DNA from: Spiroplasma attinicola
Lineage (GTDB): Bacteria; Bacillota_I; Bacilli_A; Mycoplasmatales; VBWQ01
NCBI RefSeq assembly: GCF_023509825.1
Contig: NZ_JAKQXY010000002.1
Span: forward strand, 62,001 to 126,000
DNA: 64,000 nucleotides
Direction: 5' to 3'
Shown: positions 1 to 8,371 of the stretch, piece by piece
Layout of the letters: each line of letters begins with the position of its first letter
Numbering within the stretch: position 1 is the first letter of the stretch
Notes under the pieces: model-generated
What the model was told of the DNA's origin: nothing
What the model saw: only the letters and a program-made list of their open reading frames with translations
The model's database searches: none
Made by a program: the position numbers and the translations under genes

Positions 1-355
1 AAGTAAACTCTGAAAATTTATCTAGAAATTCTTTTTGTATTTCTAAAGGTACTGCAATTGCTTGTGTTCCATCAATTGTTTTTGTTCAATTTTCTATTAA
101 ATCTTTTGTTTTTAATTTTTCAATACCACTATTATAAAAGTAAGTAATTGTAGTATTAATTTTCATTATTATTGGTTTTTCTTTGATTTTTCTTTTAACT
201 GTAGTTCCTGATCATATTGTTGATTCTTCTCCTAAATGATGAAGAAAAACTGTTGGTCTTCCTCCTTTATCTTTTTCTTCGCTTCTTAAAAGTTTATATA
301 TATGCATTTTTTTATATTCAATAGTTTGTGAACCTTGATTTTCTTTTTCATTCAT
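1..355 (-). CDS. MazF-like/coiled-coil family protein, paralogue 1 (3' end outside window)
   Basis: Not a named family. The visible 118 residues carry a block shared with the next two genes: a basic N-terminus, then GRPTVFL, then WSGTT, then ITYFYNSGIEKLKTKDL. The 'GRP' plus short beta-rich segments recall the N-terminal half of MazF/PemK proteins, but this is weak. The start ATG at 353-355 follows a good AGAGG ribosome site. By analogy with the two paralogues the missing C-terminus is probably a coiled coil. It continues past the left edge, so completeness cannot be judged. Confidence 0.6.
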
Positions 356-408
356 AATTATTTACCTCTTTTCTTTAGATATATAATTAAAAATGACCCT
401 TAAATTGA

Positions 409-437
409 TTGTTTTAATAAATTACCTTTGCTATAAT
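409..437 (+). promoter_or_regulatory. sigma-70 type promoter of the long RNA
   Basis: TTGTTT at 409-414, a 17-base spacer and TATAAT at 432-437, preceded by TG one base upstream (extended -10 like). It points into a region with no protein gene. Confidence 0.6.
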
Positions 438-443
438 TTATTT

Positions 444-781
444 GTTCATTTAGTGGATAAGATGCTGTTACGAAGAGAGTATAGTATTCTTGAGATAATA
501 TCTTTTGTTCAAGGTGTATTAGTAACACGAATATTATTACCCTAAAAGATATGAATCTCACATAGCCATGATGTAAGTCTTATATTTTCAGTTAATACAC
601 AATGTTGAGAATATAATTGGTTTTTTATAGCCATTAATGTACATTGGTTATGGAATTGTCCGACATATGATGTGTATTATAAGCATATGTCACATATGTT
701 AAATGCATATGTAGTTGCTGCTGGGGTGTGAAACCCTGGCTTATATTTATAATTATTTTGAGCCGTAAGGCTCTTTTTGTT
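444..781 (+). ncRNA. candidate structured non-coding RNA, about 335 nt
   Basis: Bounded by the promoter at 409-437 and a terminator at 760-781. Several helices are visible: TGTTAC pairs with GTAACA, ATAGCCA with TGGTTAT, GACATATG with CATATGTC, then immediately ACATATG with CATATGT, and GGG with CCC just before the terminator. No frame encodes a plausible protein. It lacks the conserved cores of RNase P RNA, tmRNA and SRP RNA. Class and function unknown. Its position between two coiled-coil genes on the opposite strand suggests it belongs to the mobile element. Confidence 0.5.
760..781 (+). terminator. factor-independent terminator of the long RNA
   Basis: GAGCC-GTAA-GGCTC hairpin followed by TTTTTG on the plus strand. 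The minus strand has no T-run after the stem, so it terminates plus-strand transcription. Confidence 0.75.
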
Positions 782-799
782 TAGATAAAAATGTTATTC

Positions 800-1324
800 T
801 TATTGATAATTTAATTCTTGATTTTTATTGTTAATTATTTTTATTTCATTTTTTAAAATATTTTTATCAAAATTTAATTCTTTTATTTTTTTATTTGCTA
901 ATTTTAACTTTTCTTTTAATTCATTATTTTTCTTTTTTTCTTGCTTGAGATTTTCTTTTAATGATTCAATATAAGAACTTCTTAATTGAGTAAATGAGAT
1001 AATCTTATTAAGAACTTTTTCTTCTTGTTCAGTAGATAAACAATAAGGTTTGCCTGTTTCTTTATTTTTTCAATAATTTTTTAGATCTTTTGTTGAAACT
1101 AAATTAATATCATTTGCATAAAAATATGTTTTAATATTATTAATCTTAAGTGTTAATGGTTTTTCATTATTATATTTATCAATTTTAGTTGAACCAATTC
1201 AGATAAGTGATTCTTTTTTCCTATAGTTTAACAAAATTGCAGGCCGACCTAATTTATGATCTTTTTCGTTATCTCTATGTAAACTATAAATATATTTTTT
1301 TCTAAATATTAATTTTTTATCCAT
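800..1324 (-). CDS. MazF-like/coiled-coil family protein, paralogue 2
   Basis: 174 residues, one internal TGA as Trp. The head (residues 1-100) shares with its neighbour the pattern SLHRDNEKDHKLGRPAILLN, then SLIW, PLTL, YFYAND and STKDL. The tail (about 105-174) is a Lys/Glu-rich heptad coiled coil. The GRP-strand-PLT order resembles MazF/PemK ribonucleases, but I see no clear catalytic pair, so this is a fold suggestion only. Start ATG follows AAGGAG. Expected to be cytoplasmic; no signal or membrane segment. About 56% similar by eye in the head to the gene at 1403-1969, indicating duplication within the element. Confidence 0.7.
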
Positions 1325-1365
1325 AAATTTATTCTCCTTACTATTAGAAGTTACAAAATAGTAAA

Positions 1366-1385
1366 AATGACCCATTCGGGTCATT
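1366..1385 (-). terminator. terminator after paralogue 3
   Basis: AATGACCC-ATTC-GGGTCATT stem followed on the minus strand by TTTTTAC, just beyond the stop at 1403. Confidence 0.7.
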
Positions 1386-1402
1386 CTTATTTGTTATTTA
1401 AA

Positions 1403-1969
1403 TTATTCTTGCTCATATTCTAAAATTTCTTTAATTTTATTGTTATTTTTTAATAATTCCTTTTCATGGTTTAGTGTTTTATTTTCCAAGCTTAATTTTT
1501 CGTTTTCAGTTTTTAATATTTCGTTTTCTTGTAATAATTTATAATTGATATATTTTGCTTTGCTAAGTTTGATTTTTATTGCTTCATTTGATGTTTCTAA
1601 TTGTTTAATTTTAAGAAAAGGATTTTTTAAATGACTCATGTCAATGATTTTTTTTAATACTGCTTCTTGTTGATCAGGCGATATAACATAAGGTTTTTTT
1701 GTTTTATTGTCAATTCATTCTGTTTTTAAATCTTTTGTTGCTACTGTTTCTATGGCGTTACCATAAAAATATACGGGAGTATCATTTATATCAAGTGTTA
1801 AAGGTACTTCTGTATTACGTTCATCAAATTTAGTTGTTCCTGCTCAAATAAGTGATTTTGTTATTCTGCCATTTAGTAAAAGTGCTGGACGACCTAATTC
1901 ATGATCTTTTTCTTTATCACGATGTAAGCGATAAATATGTTTTCGTTTTACTCATAATTTTTCACCCAT
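1403..1969 (-). CDS. MazF-like/coiled-coil family protein, paralogue 3
   Basis: 188 residues. Residues 1-105 form the conserved head (RLHRDKEKDHELGRPALLLN, SLIWAGTTKF, VPLTLD, VYFYGNAIETVATKDL, then SPDQQEAVLKKI). Residues 120-188 are a long coiled coil with repeated LENE/LKTENEK heptads. It starts at an ATG preceded by a very strong GGAGG. Upstream is a hairpin terminator and a possible small RNA (2046-2126). I do not recognise a characterised homologue. A MazF/PemK relation of the head is inference; the coiled coil is directly visible. Role in the element unknown. Confidence 0.7.
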
Positions 1970-1996
1970 AAGTTTGCCTCCTTTCTTTAAAAATAA

Positions 1997-2029
1997 AAAA
2001 ATAAGTCATTGTTTTAATGACTTATTTTT
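1997..2029. terminator. bidirectional hairpin terminator
   Basis: AATAAGTCATT-GTTTT-AATGACTTATT with A and T runs on both sides. It lies directly upstream of the ribosome site of the minus-strand gene at 1403-1969, so a minus-strand leader transcript would be attenuated here. Confidence 0.65.
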
Positions 2030-2045
2030 GTTAAAATTAAAATGT

Positions 2046-2126
2046 ATTAAGGGGAGATACAATTCGTCTTACTTACATAGTAAGTGAAGATGGATAATAA
2101 AAATGACCGTTAAGGTCATTTTTATT
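2046..2126. ncRNA. candidate small structured RNA, strand uncertain
   Basis: A strong hairpin, TCTTACTTAC with GTAAGTGAAGA (one bulge), lies between two bidirectional terminator hairpins (1997-2029 and 2099-2124). On the plus strand a weak TTATTT-17-TATTAA promoter precedes it. On the minus strand no good promoter is seen, but the order RNA-terminator-RBS-gene would match the 1403-1969 gene. No reading frame. Low confidence on orientation and reality. Confidence 0.3.
2099..2124. terminator. bidirectional hairpin terminator
   Basis: AAAAATGACC-GTTAA-GGTCATTTTT, able to act in both directions. Confidence 0.6.
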
Positions 2127-2160
2127 TAATTATGTTATCTGATAATAATAAGGAGTAAAA

Positions 2161-2724
2161 ATGAGTGATATTTTTGAAAGAGATAAAAATGGTCAAGTAA
2201 TTTCTAATAGTGATCCAGATATTAAAAAAATCTTAAAGATAATTTTGAATACTCAAAAATTATTAAAAAAAATAAATTGTAAAAATTTGTCAGAAAAGAA
2301 AAAAAATCAACTTTTTACTAAAGTCATTGGTAAGAAAATTCCAGATAATTTTATGTTTCTAACACCAATTCATATTGACTTTGGTAGAAATATAATTATT
2401 GGAAGTAATGTTTTTATTAATTTTAATTGCTCATTTTTAGATCGAGGCACAATTACGATTGGTGATAATGTTTTAATTGGACCAAATTGTAATATTTTTA
2501 CAACAAATCACCCAATTGAACCAAAAAATAGAAAATCAACGATATCAAAAGCAATTACTATTAAAAATGATGTTTGAATTGGAGGAAATGTGACAATTTT
2601 GCCTGGAATTACAATCAATGCTAATTCAATTGTTGGAGCAGGTAGTGTTGTAACAAAAGATGTTCCAGAAAATGTGATAGTTGCTGGAAATCCTGCGAAA
2701 ATAATTAAAAATATTAAAATTTAG
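2161..2724 (+). CDS. maa: sugar O-acetyltransferase, maltose/galactoside acetyltransferase family
   Basis: Transfers acetyl from acetyl-CoA to the hydroxyl of a sugar; cytoplasmic. 187 residues, the usual family length. An N-terminal helical part (1-65) is followed by left-handed beta-helix hexapeptides: [35 protein letters not shown] with the catalytic-type His, then [15 protein letters not shown] and [14 protein letters not shown], ending with the typical [12 protein letters not shown]. One TGA is read as Trp in the VWIGG motif. It is the only metabolic gene in the conjugative block, on the opposite strand to its neighbours, so probably cargo. Start ATG follows AAGGAG. Confidence 0.9.
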
Positions 2725-2746
2725 TTAATAGATAAAATAAATATTG

Positions 2747-2858
2747 TATAATTAATTTGTGAGTACAGTAGTTTATCTATTGTGCAAGGGAGTTCGCCTC
2801 TCATATACAAAATCGGTTTAGATTTGGTTGTATTAAGAGCTCATGGAGCTCTTTTATT
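2747..2858 (+). ncRNA. small RNA, copy 1 of a three-copy family
   Basis: Starts after TATAAT (2747-2752); the -35 here is poor (TTAATA). The body has the family signature GTGAGTACAGTAG, a 7-bp hairpin (ACAGTAG with CTATTGT), CAAGGGAG-TTCGC-CTCTC as a second hairpin, a third stem-like segment, and a terminator AAGAGCTC-ATG-GAGCTCTT (2836-2857). No reading frame. It lies between the acetyltransferase gene and the convergent gene at 2898-3419. Confidence 0.55.
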
Positions 2859-2874
2859 TAAAATGTTATATAAT

Positions 2875-2898
2875 CTAATCATTATTGATTAGGTTTTT
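2875..2898 (+). terminator. second hairpin downstream of small RNA copy 1
   Basis: CTAATCA-TTAT-TGATTAG followed by GTTTTTTA on the plus strand. It abuts the stop of the converging minus-strand gene. Confidence 0.5.
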
Positions 2899-3419
2899 TA
2901 TTTTTCTAAGTCTAATTCTATAGAATAATTTTCAATTTTGTTTTTTACTTCTTGCTTTAATGATTCATTTTCTTGTTTTAGTTTTTCATTTTCTTGTTTT
3001 ACTAATTTCAGTTCTGATTGTATTATTTCAAGATTATTTTCTTTATATAGATATTCGTTTAAAGAAATAGTAATTGCTGAAGCTTTGTATGGATTTTTTT
3101 CAATTGTTTTCATTATTTTTTTATCAGGATTTAGTTTTATAGTTTTATTATTATAATCTGTTCAGACACCTCTTATTTGAGCTAAGGTAATATTTTTTAA
3201 ATATATTGATCTAACATATTGAGTTTTATTGTTAATAGAAAATGAAGCATAATCATAATCACTTTGTTGAGATGATAATAATTGAACAGTTATATATTTT
3301 GGATGAGATTTAATAACAATGCCAGGTCTTATATTTTGTTTGCCATAATGTTCGTCACCAGGTATTTTAGTTATAATTCCCATACCCTTTTTAAAATCTT
3401 TATAATTTCACTTTTTCAT
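2898..3419 (-). CDS. MazF/PemK-like head with coiled-coil tail
   Basis: 173 residues. I place the start at 3417-3419 (MKKWNYKDFKKGM), 12 codons upstream of the next ATG, because GGGG sits at proper distance and reading TGA as Trp keeps the frame. The head shows GMGIITKIPGDEH, then IRPGIVIK, then ITVQLLSSQQSD and YVRSIYLKNITLAQIRGVW, an order like PemK/MazF proteins (RP.iVi, v.plts, vr...I). The tail (about 125-173) is a KQENEKLKQENESL coiled coil. Whether it is a ribonuclease is unproven. No antitoxin-like partner gene is adjacent; instead it is flanked by three small RNAs on the opposite strand. Confidence 0.65.
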
Positions 3420-3464
3420 ATTTTTCCCCAATCTATGAAAATTTAATAAAATTTATATTTTTAA

Positions 3465-3492
3465 TTGACAAGAATAATGAATGTAATATAAT
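3465..3492 (+). promoter_or_regulatory. consensus promoter of small RNA copy 2
   Basis: Perfect TTGACA (3465-3470), 16-base spacer, perfect TATAAT (3487-3492). One of the two best promoters I found. Confidence 0.85.
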
Positions 3493-3498
3493 TAATTT

Positions 3499-3581
3499 GT
3501 GAGTACAGTAGTTTATCTATTGTGCAAGGGATTATGGAGTCCCGTGTATAGCCTAATCAAATTTTGATTAGGTTCTATTTA
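3499..3581 (+). ncRNA. small RNA, copy 2 of a three-copy family
   Basis: About 80 nt from the expected start to the terminator. Same first hairpin as copy 1. The second hairpin has changed on both arms (GGGAT with GTCCC instead of GGGAG with CTCTC) yet still pairs. The terminator is CCTAATCAA-ATTT-TGATTAGG then TTCTATTT (3552-3580). Paired changes support selection on structure. Function unknown. Confidence 0.65.
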
Positions 3582-3620
3582 AGAATCTATGCCACATATA
3601 GATTATTTTTTTATTTTTAA

Positions 3621-3648
3621 TTGACAAGAATAATGAATGTAATATAAT
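3621..3648 (+). promoter_or_regulatory. consensus promoter of small RNA copy 3
   Basis: TTGACA (3621-3626), 16-base spacer, TATAAT (3643-3648). The stretch 3616-3660 is nearly identical to that of copy 2. Confidence 0.85.
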
Positions 3649-3654
3649 TAATTT

Positions 3655-3736
3655 GTGAGTACGGTAGTTCTACTATTGTGCAAGGGAGTTCGCCTCTCGT
3701 TTACGATCTAATCAAAATTTTGATTAGATTTTTATT
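3655..3736 (+). ncRNA. small RNA, copy 3 of a three-copy family
   Basis: First hairpin ACGGTAG with CTATTGT: an A-to-G change kept paired by wobble, and the loop altered to TTCTA. Second hairpin as in copy 1 (GGGAG-TTCGC-CTCTC). Terminator ATCTAATCA-AAATT-TTGATTAGAT with a T-run (3706-3733). It converges on the end of the VirB4-like gene. Confidence 0.65.
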
Positions 3737-3760
3737 AAGGATTTATATAAATCCTTTTTT
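3737..3760. terminator. bidirectional terminator, small RNA copy 3 and virB4-like gene
   Basis: AAGGATTTATATAAATCCTT stem with a T-run on the plus strand and A/T-rich flank on the other, 8 bases beyond the stop of the minus-strand ATPase gene. Confidence 0.6.
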
Positions 3761-3767
3761 ATTTTGT

Positions 3768-6455
3768 TTAAAAGGCTTCTTGTTCTTTACTAGTAGCTTC
3801 AATATTGATACAATGTCGTTCATAACCTGAAACAACAAATAATGCTTGCCCTTTACCAGCTCGAGCAATATAGTCTTGTTCAGTTTCAGTTAAACCACCG
3901 TAACTACGATATAAAGCAGCAACGTCTTTTAAATCTTGGGGTGCTAAATTTAAAATTAAAGAATATTGTGTATTATTAATCATTGCTGTAGTTTTCTTTT
4001 TGATATCATCTGTACCCATAAAGTCATTTAAATTTTGGGTTGTAATAATAATTGCACCATGATATTTTCGAATTCTTTTAACCATTTGAAACATAAAATT
4101 TAAAGCAGCAGGGTTGTCTTTATCAATTGCTAAGTGTGCTTCATCAACAATAATGACAATTTCGTTTTTATTTTTGAAACGATTGTTTTTTACTTCTGCT
4201 TTAATTACAGCAAGAACCAAATGCAATTGAGCTGCTGTTACTTTACCTTCGTCTTGATCAAATAATGTTAAGACATCATAAACAACAAATGCTTTGTTAA
4301 AGTTTAGTGTTGTATGACCATTTCATAGTTTTTCATACTTACCATCATTGAGAAAGTCAGTACCAATAATGTCAATAAATTCTTGTAATAATGGGTGCGA
4401 ATTACTTTCATTTTCTTGCACTAAAAGTTCATAAAAGTCAGACATTGTGGGAAATTCGCTTGCTTTTAAACTATTAATATCAACTTTGTTAGTAATATTT
4501 CATTTTTGATATAAACTTTTTAAATGCTTCAAAAAGATATTAAATTCGCGATCATTGAAATCAGGATATAAAGTTTTAAATCATTGTGTTAATAGTCGTA
4601 AATGATTTGAAATTGGTGCGGCATTTTCTTCGTCCATTGTTGCTTCAATCGCATCATTAATTTTTTCTTTATCGTCTGAAGACTCTTTAAAATTATTATC
4701 TAATACTTGTAATGGGTTAATTCTTCCTGCTGAAGCATCTCCTGTATCAATTCATTGTCCGTGATAATAATTACATAAATCTTTGTATTCTCGTTCTGGG
4801 TCAATAACAATAACAGTTCTTCCCATATTTAAGTGAAAGCTAATAATTTTTTTCGTTGTAAATGATTTACCGCTCCCACTTGTACCAATGATAATTTGAT
4901 TATGATTTTTTCTTTTTTCATTTAATTTAAATTGATCAAATAAAATTGTATCGCCAATGTTACTATAACCTAAATACATGCCTTTATCATCGTTTAGACC
5001 ACCAGTCATGAAAGGAAAAGCACCAGCAATCGTACTACAAGGCATTTCTCTACCAGTTTTTATCATTAATGGATCATAGTTTTTTGGCAAGAAAGCATTA
5101 AAAGCTTCTAATTGTCGATAAGATAAAGGATTAATTTTCATATCTAATTCTTGTAATGATTTTTTTAGTCGTTCTTGCGATTGCTTTAAAACTTTAACAT
5201 TGGTACCATAATTTAAAAATAAAATGTTAACATTTTTAATTACTTCATTAGCACCATTAATATCTTCAATTAATTCTTGATAAGCATTAATTTCATAATT
5301 ATTTTCACTACGATTAATGTGTGATTTAGTCATAAATTGTTTTGTATAAGCATTATTTAAAGCTTTATTTAAAGCAATTTTTGTTCGTTGAGCATCTAAT
5401 GGATTAATATTTCAAATCATTGTTTGTTCATTGCAAGCTAAGGTTGCTCCTCATAAATCGCTAATTAATAATGGATATTCGTAAATTCCGTTAATTGAAT
5501 AATGAATATTATTTGCAGTAAAGTAAGTTTTATGTAATTGAAATTTTTCAAATCTTAATAATTGATTAAGATTGTTTTTGTGAGTATTAAAATCTTGAAT
5601 ATTAATTTCTGAAGCATAAGGATTTCAAATTAAATGTAAAATATTAACAAGTTGATAATTATTTAATCGTTCACAAGTAAAATTGCAGTTATTTAATTTA
5701 TTTTCTAACCCTTGCATTAATTCTTGTATTTCTGCTTCATTTTTACCGTAAACAAAAATATAAAATGCTTTTTTAGTTTTTGGACCATCATTTGTCATTA
5801 TTAAATCTTGTTCTAAATTAGCAATTAATCCTTTAATTTGTTTTTTTCTGGCAATAAATTCATCTTGACTAATTGTTTTTTCTTGATATATTTTATTAAG
5901 TTTTTTTAATTGTTGTTTGTAGTAAGTAATATTGTTATTAAAATTTAATGGTTGTTCTAATTTTAAGAATGTTATTGCAAAATTATTAAATCTTAAAGCG
6001 TCTTGAAATTCTCTTAAGCGTAATTGTTGTTCTTCAGGGTTTAATAAACTAAGATCAAAACCTTTAACTGTTAGGCAACCAACTAAATTTTTCTTACCAT
6101 TAATGCGGTGACTTTGAATAAAATAATCACCAACTGTTTTATCATAGGGTACTAGTAAGCTAGTATCATTACGAGTAGCTTTTTGATATTTTTTAACCAT
6201 TGCAGCATGACGAAATAAGTAAATTAGAACATTTCATCCTTTAACACCAGGATGAATTGGCATAATTAATGGTACGGCAAAAATTGCCAGTAAAACGACA
6301 CCAATAATTTTTTGTCAACTATTTAATGGTAAACCAAAAACAAACATACCAGTTAAAGAAACTCAGCCAAGAATAATTAAAATATCAACTAAACTCATAC
6401 TTCTTCAGACAATCAGTTTGCTTTTATTAATTGATTTGGGAATTAAATTTTTCAT
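3768..6455 (-). CDS. traE: VirB4/TraE conjugation ATPase with fused PrgI-like membrane segment
   Basis: 895 residues in one frame when TGA is Trp. Energises a type IV secretion/conjugation apparatus at the membrane. Residues 1-85 hold two hydrophobic helices (LVDILIILGWVSLTGMFVFG and the LLAIFAVPLIMP stretch) as in PrgI/VirB3-like proteins. The rest is the VirB4 part, with Walker A GTSGSGKSFTTKK near residue 523 and Walker B IVIIVDEAHLAID near 770. Start ATG follows GGAGG. In mycoplasma conjugative elements the equivalent is the TraE-type conjugal transfer ATPase. Its neighbours at 12.2-14.7 kb supply VirB6-like and pilin-like partners. No internal stops; appears intact. Confidence 0.88.
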
Positions 6456-6488
6456 ATTTTATACCTCCATTTATTTAAAATAAAAAAA

Positions 6489-6512
6489 GAGTAGTGACAA
6501 ACACTACTCTTT
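6489..6512 (-). terminator. terminator after coiled-coil gene
   Basis: AGAGTAGTG-ACAAA-CACTACTCT with a T-run on the minus strand; overlaps the stop codon of the gene at 6511. Confidence 0.65.
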
Positions 6513-6921
6513 AATTAATATTATTTAATTTTAATGCTTCAGCTTTATCGTTTAAAGAATCATTTTCTTGTTCTAAATAAGTTATTTTATTTTGTAATCA
6601 TTCATTTTCTTTCGCTAATCATTGCTTTTTTGCTTTTAGATACTTATTTTCTGCTTCTAAATAAGTTATTTTGTTTTGGAATCATTGAGCTTCTTGTTTC
6701 GATTCATTTGTTACTAAATAATGATTCTTTGCTTCTCTTCTGTCTTGTGCATATTCACTTTCTAAGCTATCATACTCTTTTTCAATTTTAGCAATTGTTT
6801 TTTTTAATTTTTGGTTTTTTTCTTTTAATAATTTTGCTTCTTGTTTTAAAGAAGTGTTTTCATTTCTTAGATTATTAATTTTTTGCCCTAATGTTTGATT
6901 TTCTGTTCTTAAATTTTCCAT
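6511..6921 (-). CDS. stand-alone coiled-coil protein
   Basis: 136 residues, almost entirely predicted coiled coil from the first residues (MENLRTENQTLGQKINNL onward). The C-terminal third repeats NKITYLEAENKYL and NKITYLEQENDSL around KQWLAKENEWL, a short internal duplication. No head domain, signal peptide or membrane helix. Strong ribosome site (AGAGG). It precedes the VirB4-like gene in transcription order but has its own terminator. Possibly a partner of the coiled-coil tails of the MazF-like proteins; inference only. Confidence 0.75.
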
Positions 6922-6952
6922 TTTAATTACCTCTTTTCATAGTTTTTTAAAA

Positions 6953-7231
6953 TTAAAAAATAATTTTTAATTCATTTTGATATTCGGTTGCTAAATTTTG
7001 AGTTACTTTTTGACTTTTAGATCATTGTATATCTAAATTTTGAATTTCTTGTTTTGCTGTTTTAATTTCTGATTTTAAAAAATTATTGTCATCATTTAAA
7101 TTAAGATTTTTTTGTTTTAATTCTTTAATTTTTTCTAATTGTTCGTTTTCTTCTCTAAGTGTAGTATTTTCATTTTTTACTTTATTAAATATTAGTTCTA
7201 ATTTCTGAATTTCTTCTTTGCGATTTTCCAT
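6953..7231 (-). CDS. stand-alone coiled-coil protein
   Basis: 92 residues. I chose ATG at 7229-7231 (MENRKEEIQKLELIF) over the GTG three codons upstream because GAAGGTG is well placed. Residues 1-70 form a heptad coiled coil (NTTLREENEQL, LNLNDDNNFLKSEI). The last 20, after a TGA-coded Trp, are less regular (WSKSQKVTQNLATEYQNEL). Not recognised. Part of a run of three coiled-coil genes. Confidence 0.7.
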
Positions 7232-7265
7232 TTTAATCACCTTCTTTCATGAAAAAAATCAATAA

Positions 7266-7290
7266 AAAAACTGATTTAATAAATCAGTTT
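7266..7290 (-). terminator. terminator after small coiled-coil gene
   Basis: AACTGATTT-AATA-AATCAGTT, overlapping the end of the gene at 7289, with a T-run on the minus strand. Confidence 0.6.
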
Positions 7291-7459
7291 AGAAATTATT
7301 TAGTTTTTGTTTTAGTTCTTTATTTTCTGCTATTAAGATTTTTATTTTATTTTCTAGTTTTTCAATTAGTTTAAATGCTTTTCTTAAATCTTTTTCTGCA
7401 GCATATTTATCATTAACTAAGTTATCAATATGTTGTTTTAATTCTTCAGTTTCTACCAT
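7289..7459 (-). CDS. very small coiled-coil protein
   Basis: 56 residues from ATG 7457-7459 (MVETEELKQHIDNL), chosen because AAGGAGGTG lies 6-8 bases upstream; the longer frame would start without a ribosome site. The protein is a single amphipathic heptad helix ending LIAENKELKQKLNNF. Flanked by hairpin terminators on both sides, so probably its own transcript or strongly attenuated. Function unknown. Confidence 0.65.
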   Translation of the reverse strand: MVETEELKQHIDNLVNDKYAAEKDLRKAFKLIEKLENKIKILIAENKELKQKLNNF

Positions 7460-7481
7460 TTTAATCACCTCCTTAATAAAA

Positions 7482-7507
7482 AAACCTGACTTAAGCAAAT
7501 CAGGTTG
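7482..7507 (-). terminator. terminator after MazF-like gene
   Basis: AACCTGA-CTTAAGCAAA-TCAGGTT with TTTTTTA on the minus strand. Confidence 0.65.
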
Positions 7508-7524
7508 AAAGAATATTTAATTGA

Positions 7525-8079
7525 TTATTCTAATTCAAAAACTTCTTCTTGTAATAGTAATTTGTTCTTAGTTAGTTTTAATTCAAGTTCTAATTCTTCA
7601 GTTTTAAATTCTAAATTAGTAATTTTTTGATCTTTTTGTTCGTTTTGTAATTCTAAGTCAATAATTTTTTGATTTTGTTGTTCAATTTTTTCAGCATAGT
7701 CTTCAATAATAAATTCTTGACTAATAGAATGGGTATTTTTCATAGATAGATATTGTCTTGTATTATTATTTATCTTTTGGTTAATATCTTTAACAATTTC
7801 TGAACTCACAGTACCTACTTTTCGAATAAAAAACTTTTCTTTAAGATTTGTTATTTGATATGGTTTAATAATTGATTGTGTTAAAGAATTATTTTTAATG
7901 ATAGTATCACCTAAATTTGGTTTATAACGATTATTACGAAAAGATGTTAAAGGAATGCCATATACGATGTTATTGATAATATTAGTAATTATAAAAGGAC
8001 GAAGTAATTTGTCTTTGTCTTTATAGGGAACAGAGTAATTAACAATTCAAATGTCATTAATTAGATATTCTTTTTTCAT
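7525..8079 (-). CDS. MazF/PemK-type protein with coiled-coil tail
   Basis: 184 residues. The head fits the MazF/PemK pattern best of all in this block: INDIWIVNYSVPYKDKD then LLRPFIITN, IVYGIPLTSFRNN, then NSLTQSIIKP and FFIRKVGTVS. Family members are sequence-specific mRNA endonucleases in toxin-antitoxin pairs. Residues 120-184 are a coiled coil (IEQQNQKIIDLELQNEQ). No adjacent protein antitoxin is visible. Directly upstream on the same strand are two small-RNA units, each ending in a terminator, the layout seen in type III systems. Activity not shown; it appears whole. Confidence 0.75.
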
Positions 8080-8098
8080 AATTATTTCCTTTCTAAAT

Positions 8099-8178
8099 AA
8101 AAAAGAGATGGTATAAAAACCATCTCGGACAATCAACGTACATTAAGCAGTCACATAAATGTGAAAGATGTAGACCTT
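8099..8178 (-). ncRNA. small structured RNA upstream of MazF-like gene, copy 1
   Basis: Starts after a promoter at 8185-8212 and ends at a terminator, GAGATGG-TTTTTATA-CCATCTC then T-run (8105-8126). The body has CTACAT...ATGTA enclosing TCACA-TTTA-TGTGA, a structure repeated in copy 2. No reading frame. It ends about 20 bases before the start codon of the gene at 7525-8079, so read-through would produce that mRNA. Confidence 0.55.
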
Positions 8179-8184
8179 AAACTA

Positions 8185-8212
8185 ATTATATAACTCCTTT
8201 TAAAATTTTCAA
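8185..8212 (-). promoter_or_regulatory. promoter of small RNA copy 1
   Basis: On the minus strand TTGAAA, 16-base spacer, TATAAT. Confidence 0.75.
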
Positions 8213-8245
8213 GATTTATAATAAAATTTAATATTTTTTTTAAAA

Positions 8246-8371
8246 AAGAGATGGTATAAAAACCATCTTGAGCAATTGATATAGAAAAAGGATATAGAAA
8301 TTCATTTCTGTATCCTCAATACATCAAAGCTACATTTGAGCAGTCACATAACTGTGAAAGATGTAGATTTT
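8246..8371 (-). ncRNA. small structured RNA, copy 2
   Basis: Begins after TATAAT (8378-8383 on the minus strand; -35 poor). It repeats the CTACAT...ATGTAG stem with the inner TCACA-GTTA-TGTGA hairpin, and the same AGATGG...CCATCT terminator (8249-8268). Unlike copy 1 it carries an inserted hairpin, GGATA(C/T)AGAAA with TTTCTATATCC (8290-8315). Shared structure with different loops suggests a conserved RNA family. Confidence 0.5.

Larger units (their letters stand above)
356..799. other. 444-bp gap without protein gene
   Basis: Lies between the start of the minus-strand gene ending at 355 and the stop of the minus-strand gene at 800. I see no credible reading frame. It holds a plus-strand promoter, several strong hairpins and a factor-independent terminator, described separately as a candidate structured RNA. 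Confidence 0.6.

Noticed and set aside
444-781. RNase P RNA, tmRNA or group I/II intron
   Set aside because: None of the conserved core sequences of these RNAs is present.
3768-6455. VirB4-like gene broken into three pieces
   Set aside because: All pieces are in the same frame and the 'stops' are TGA, read as Trp in this organism.
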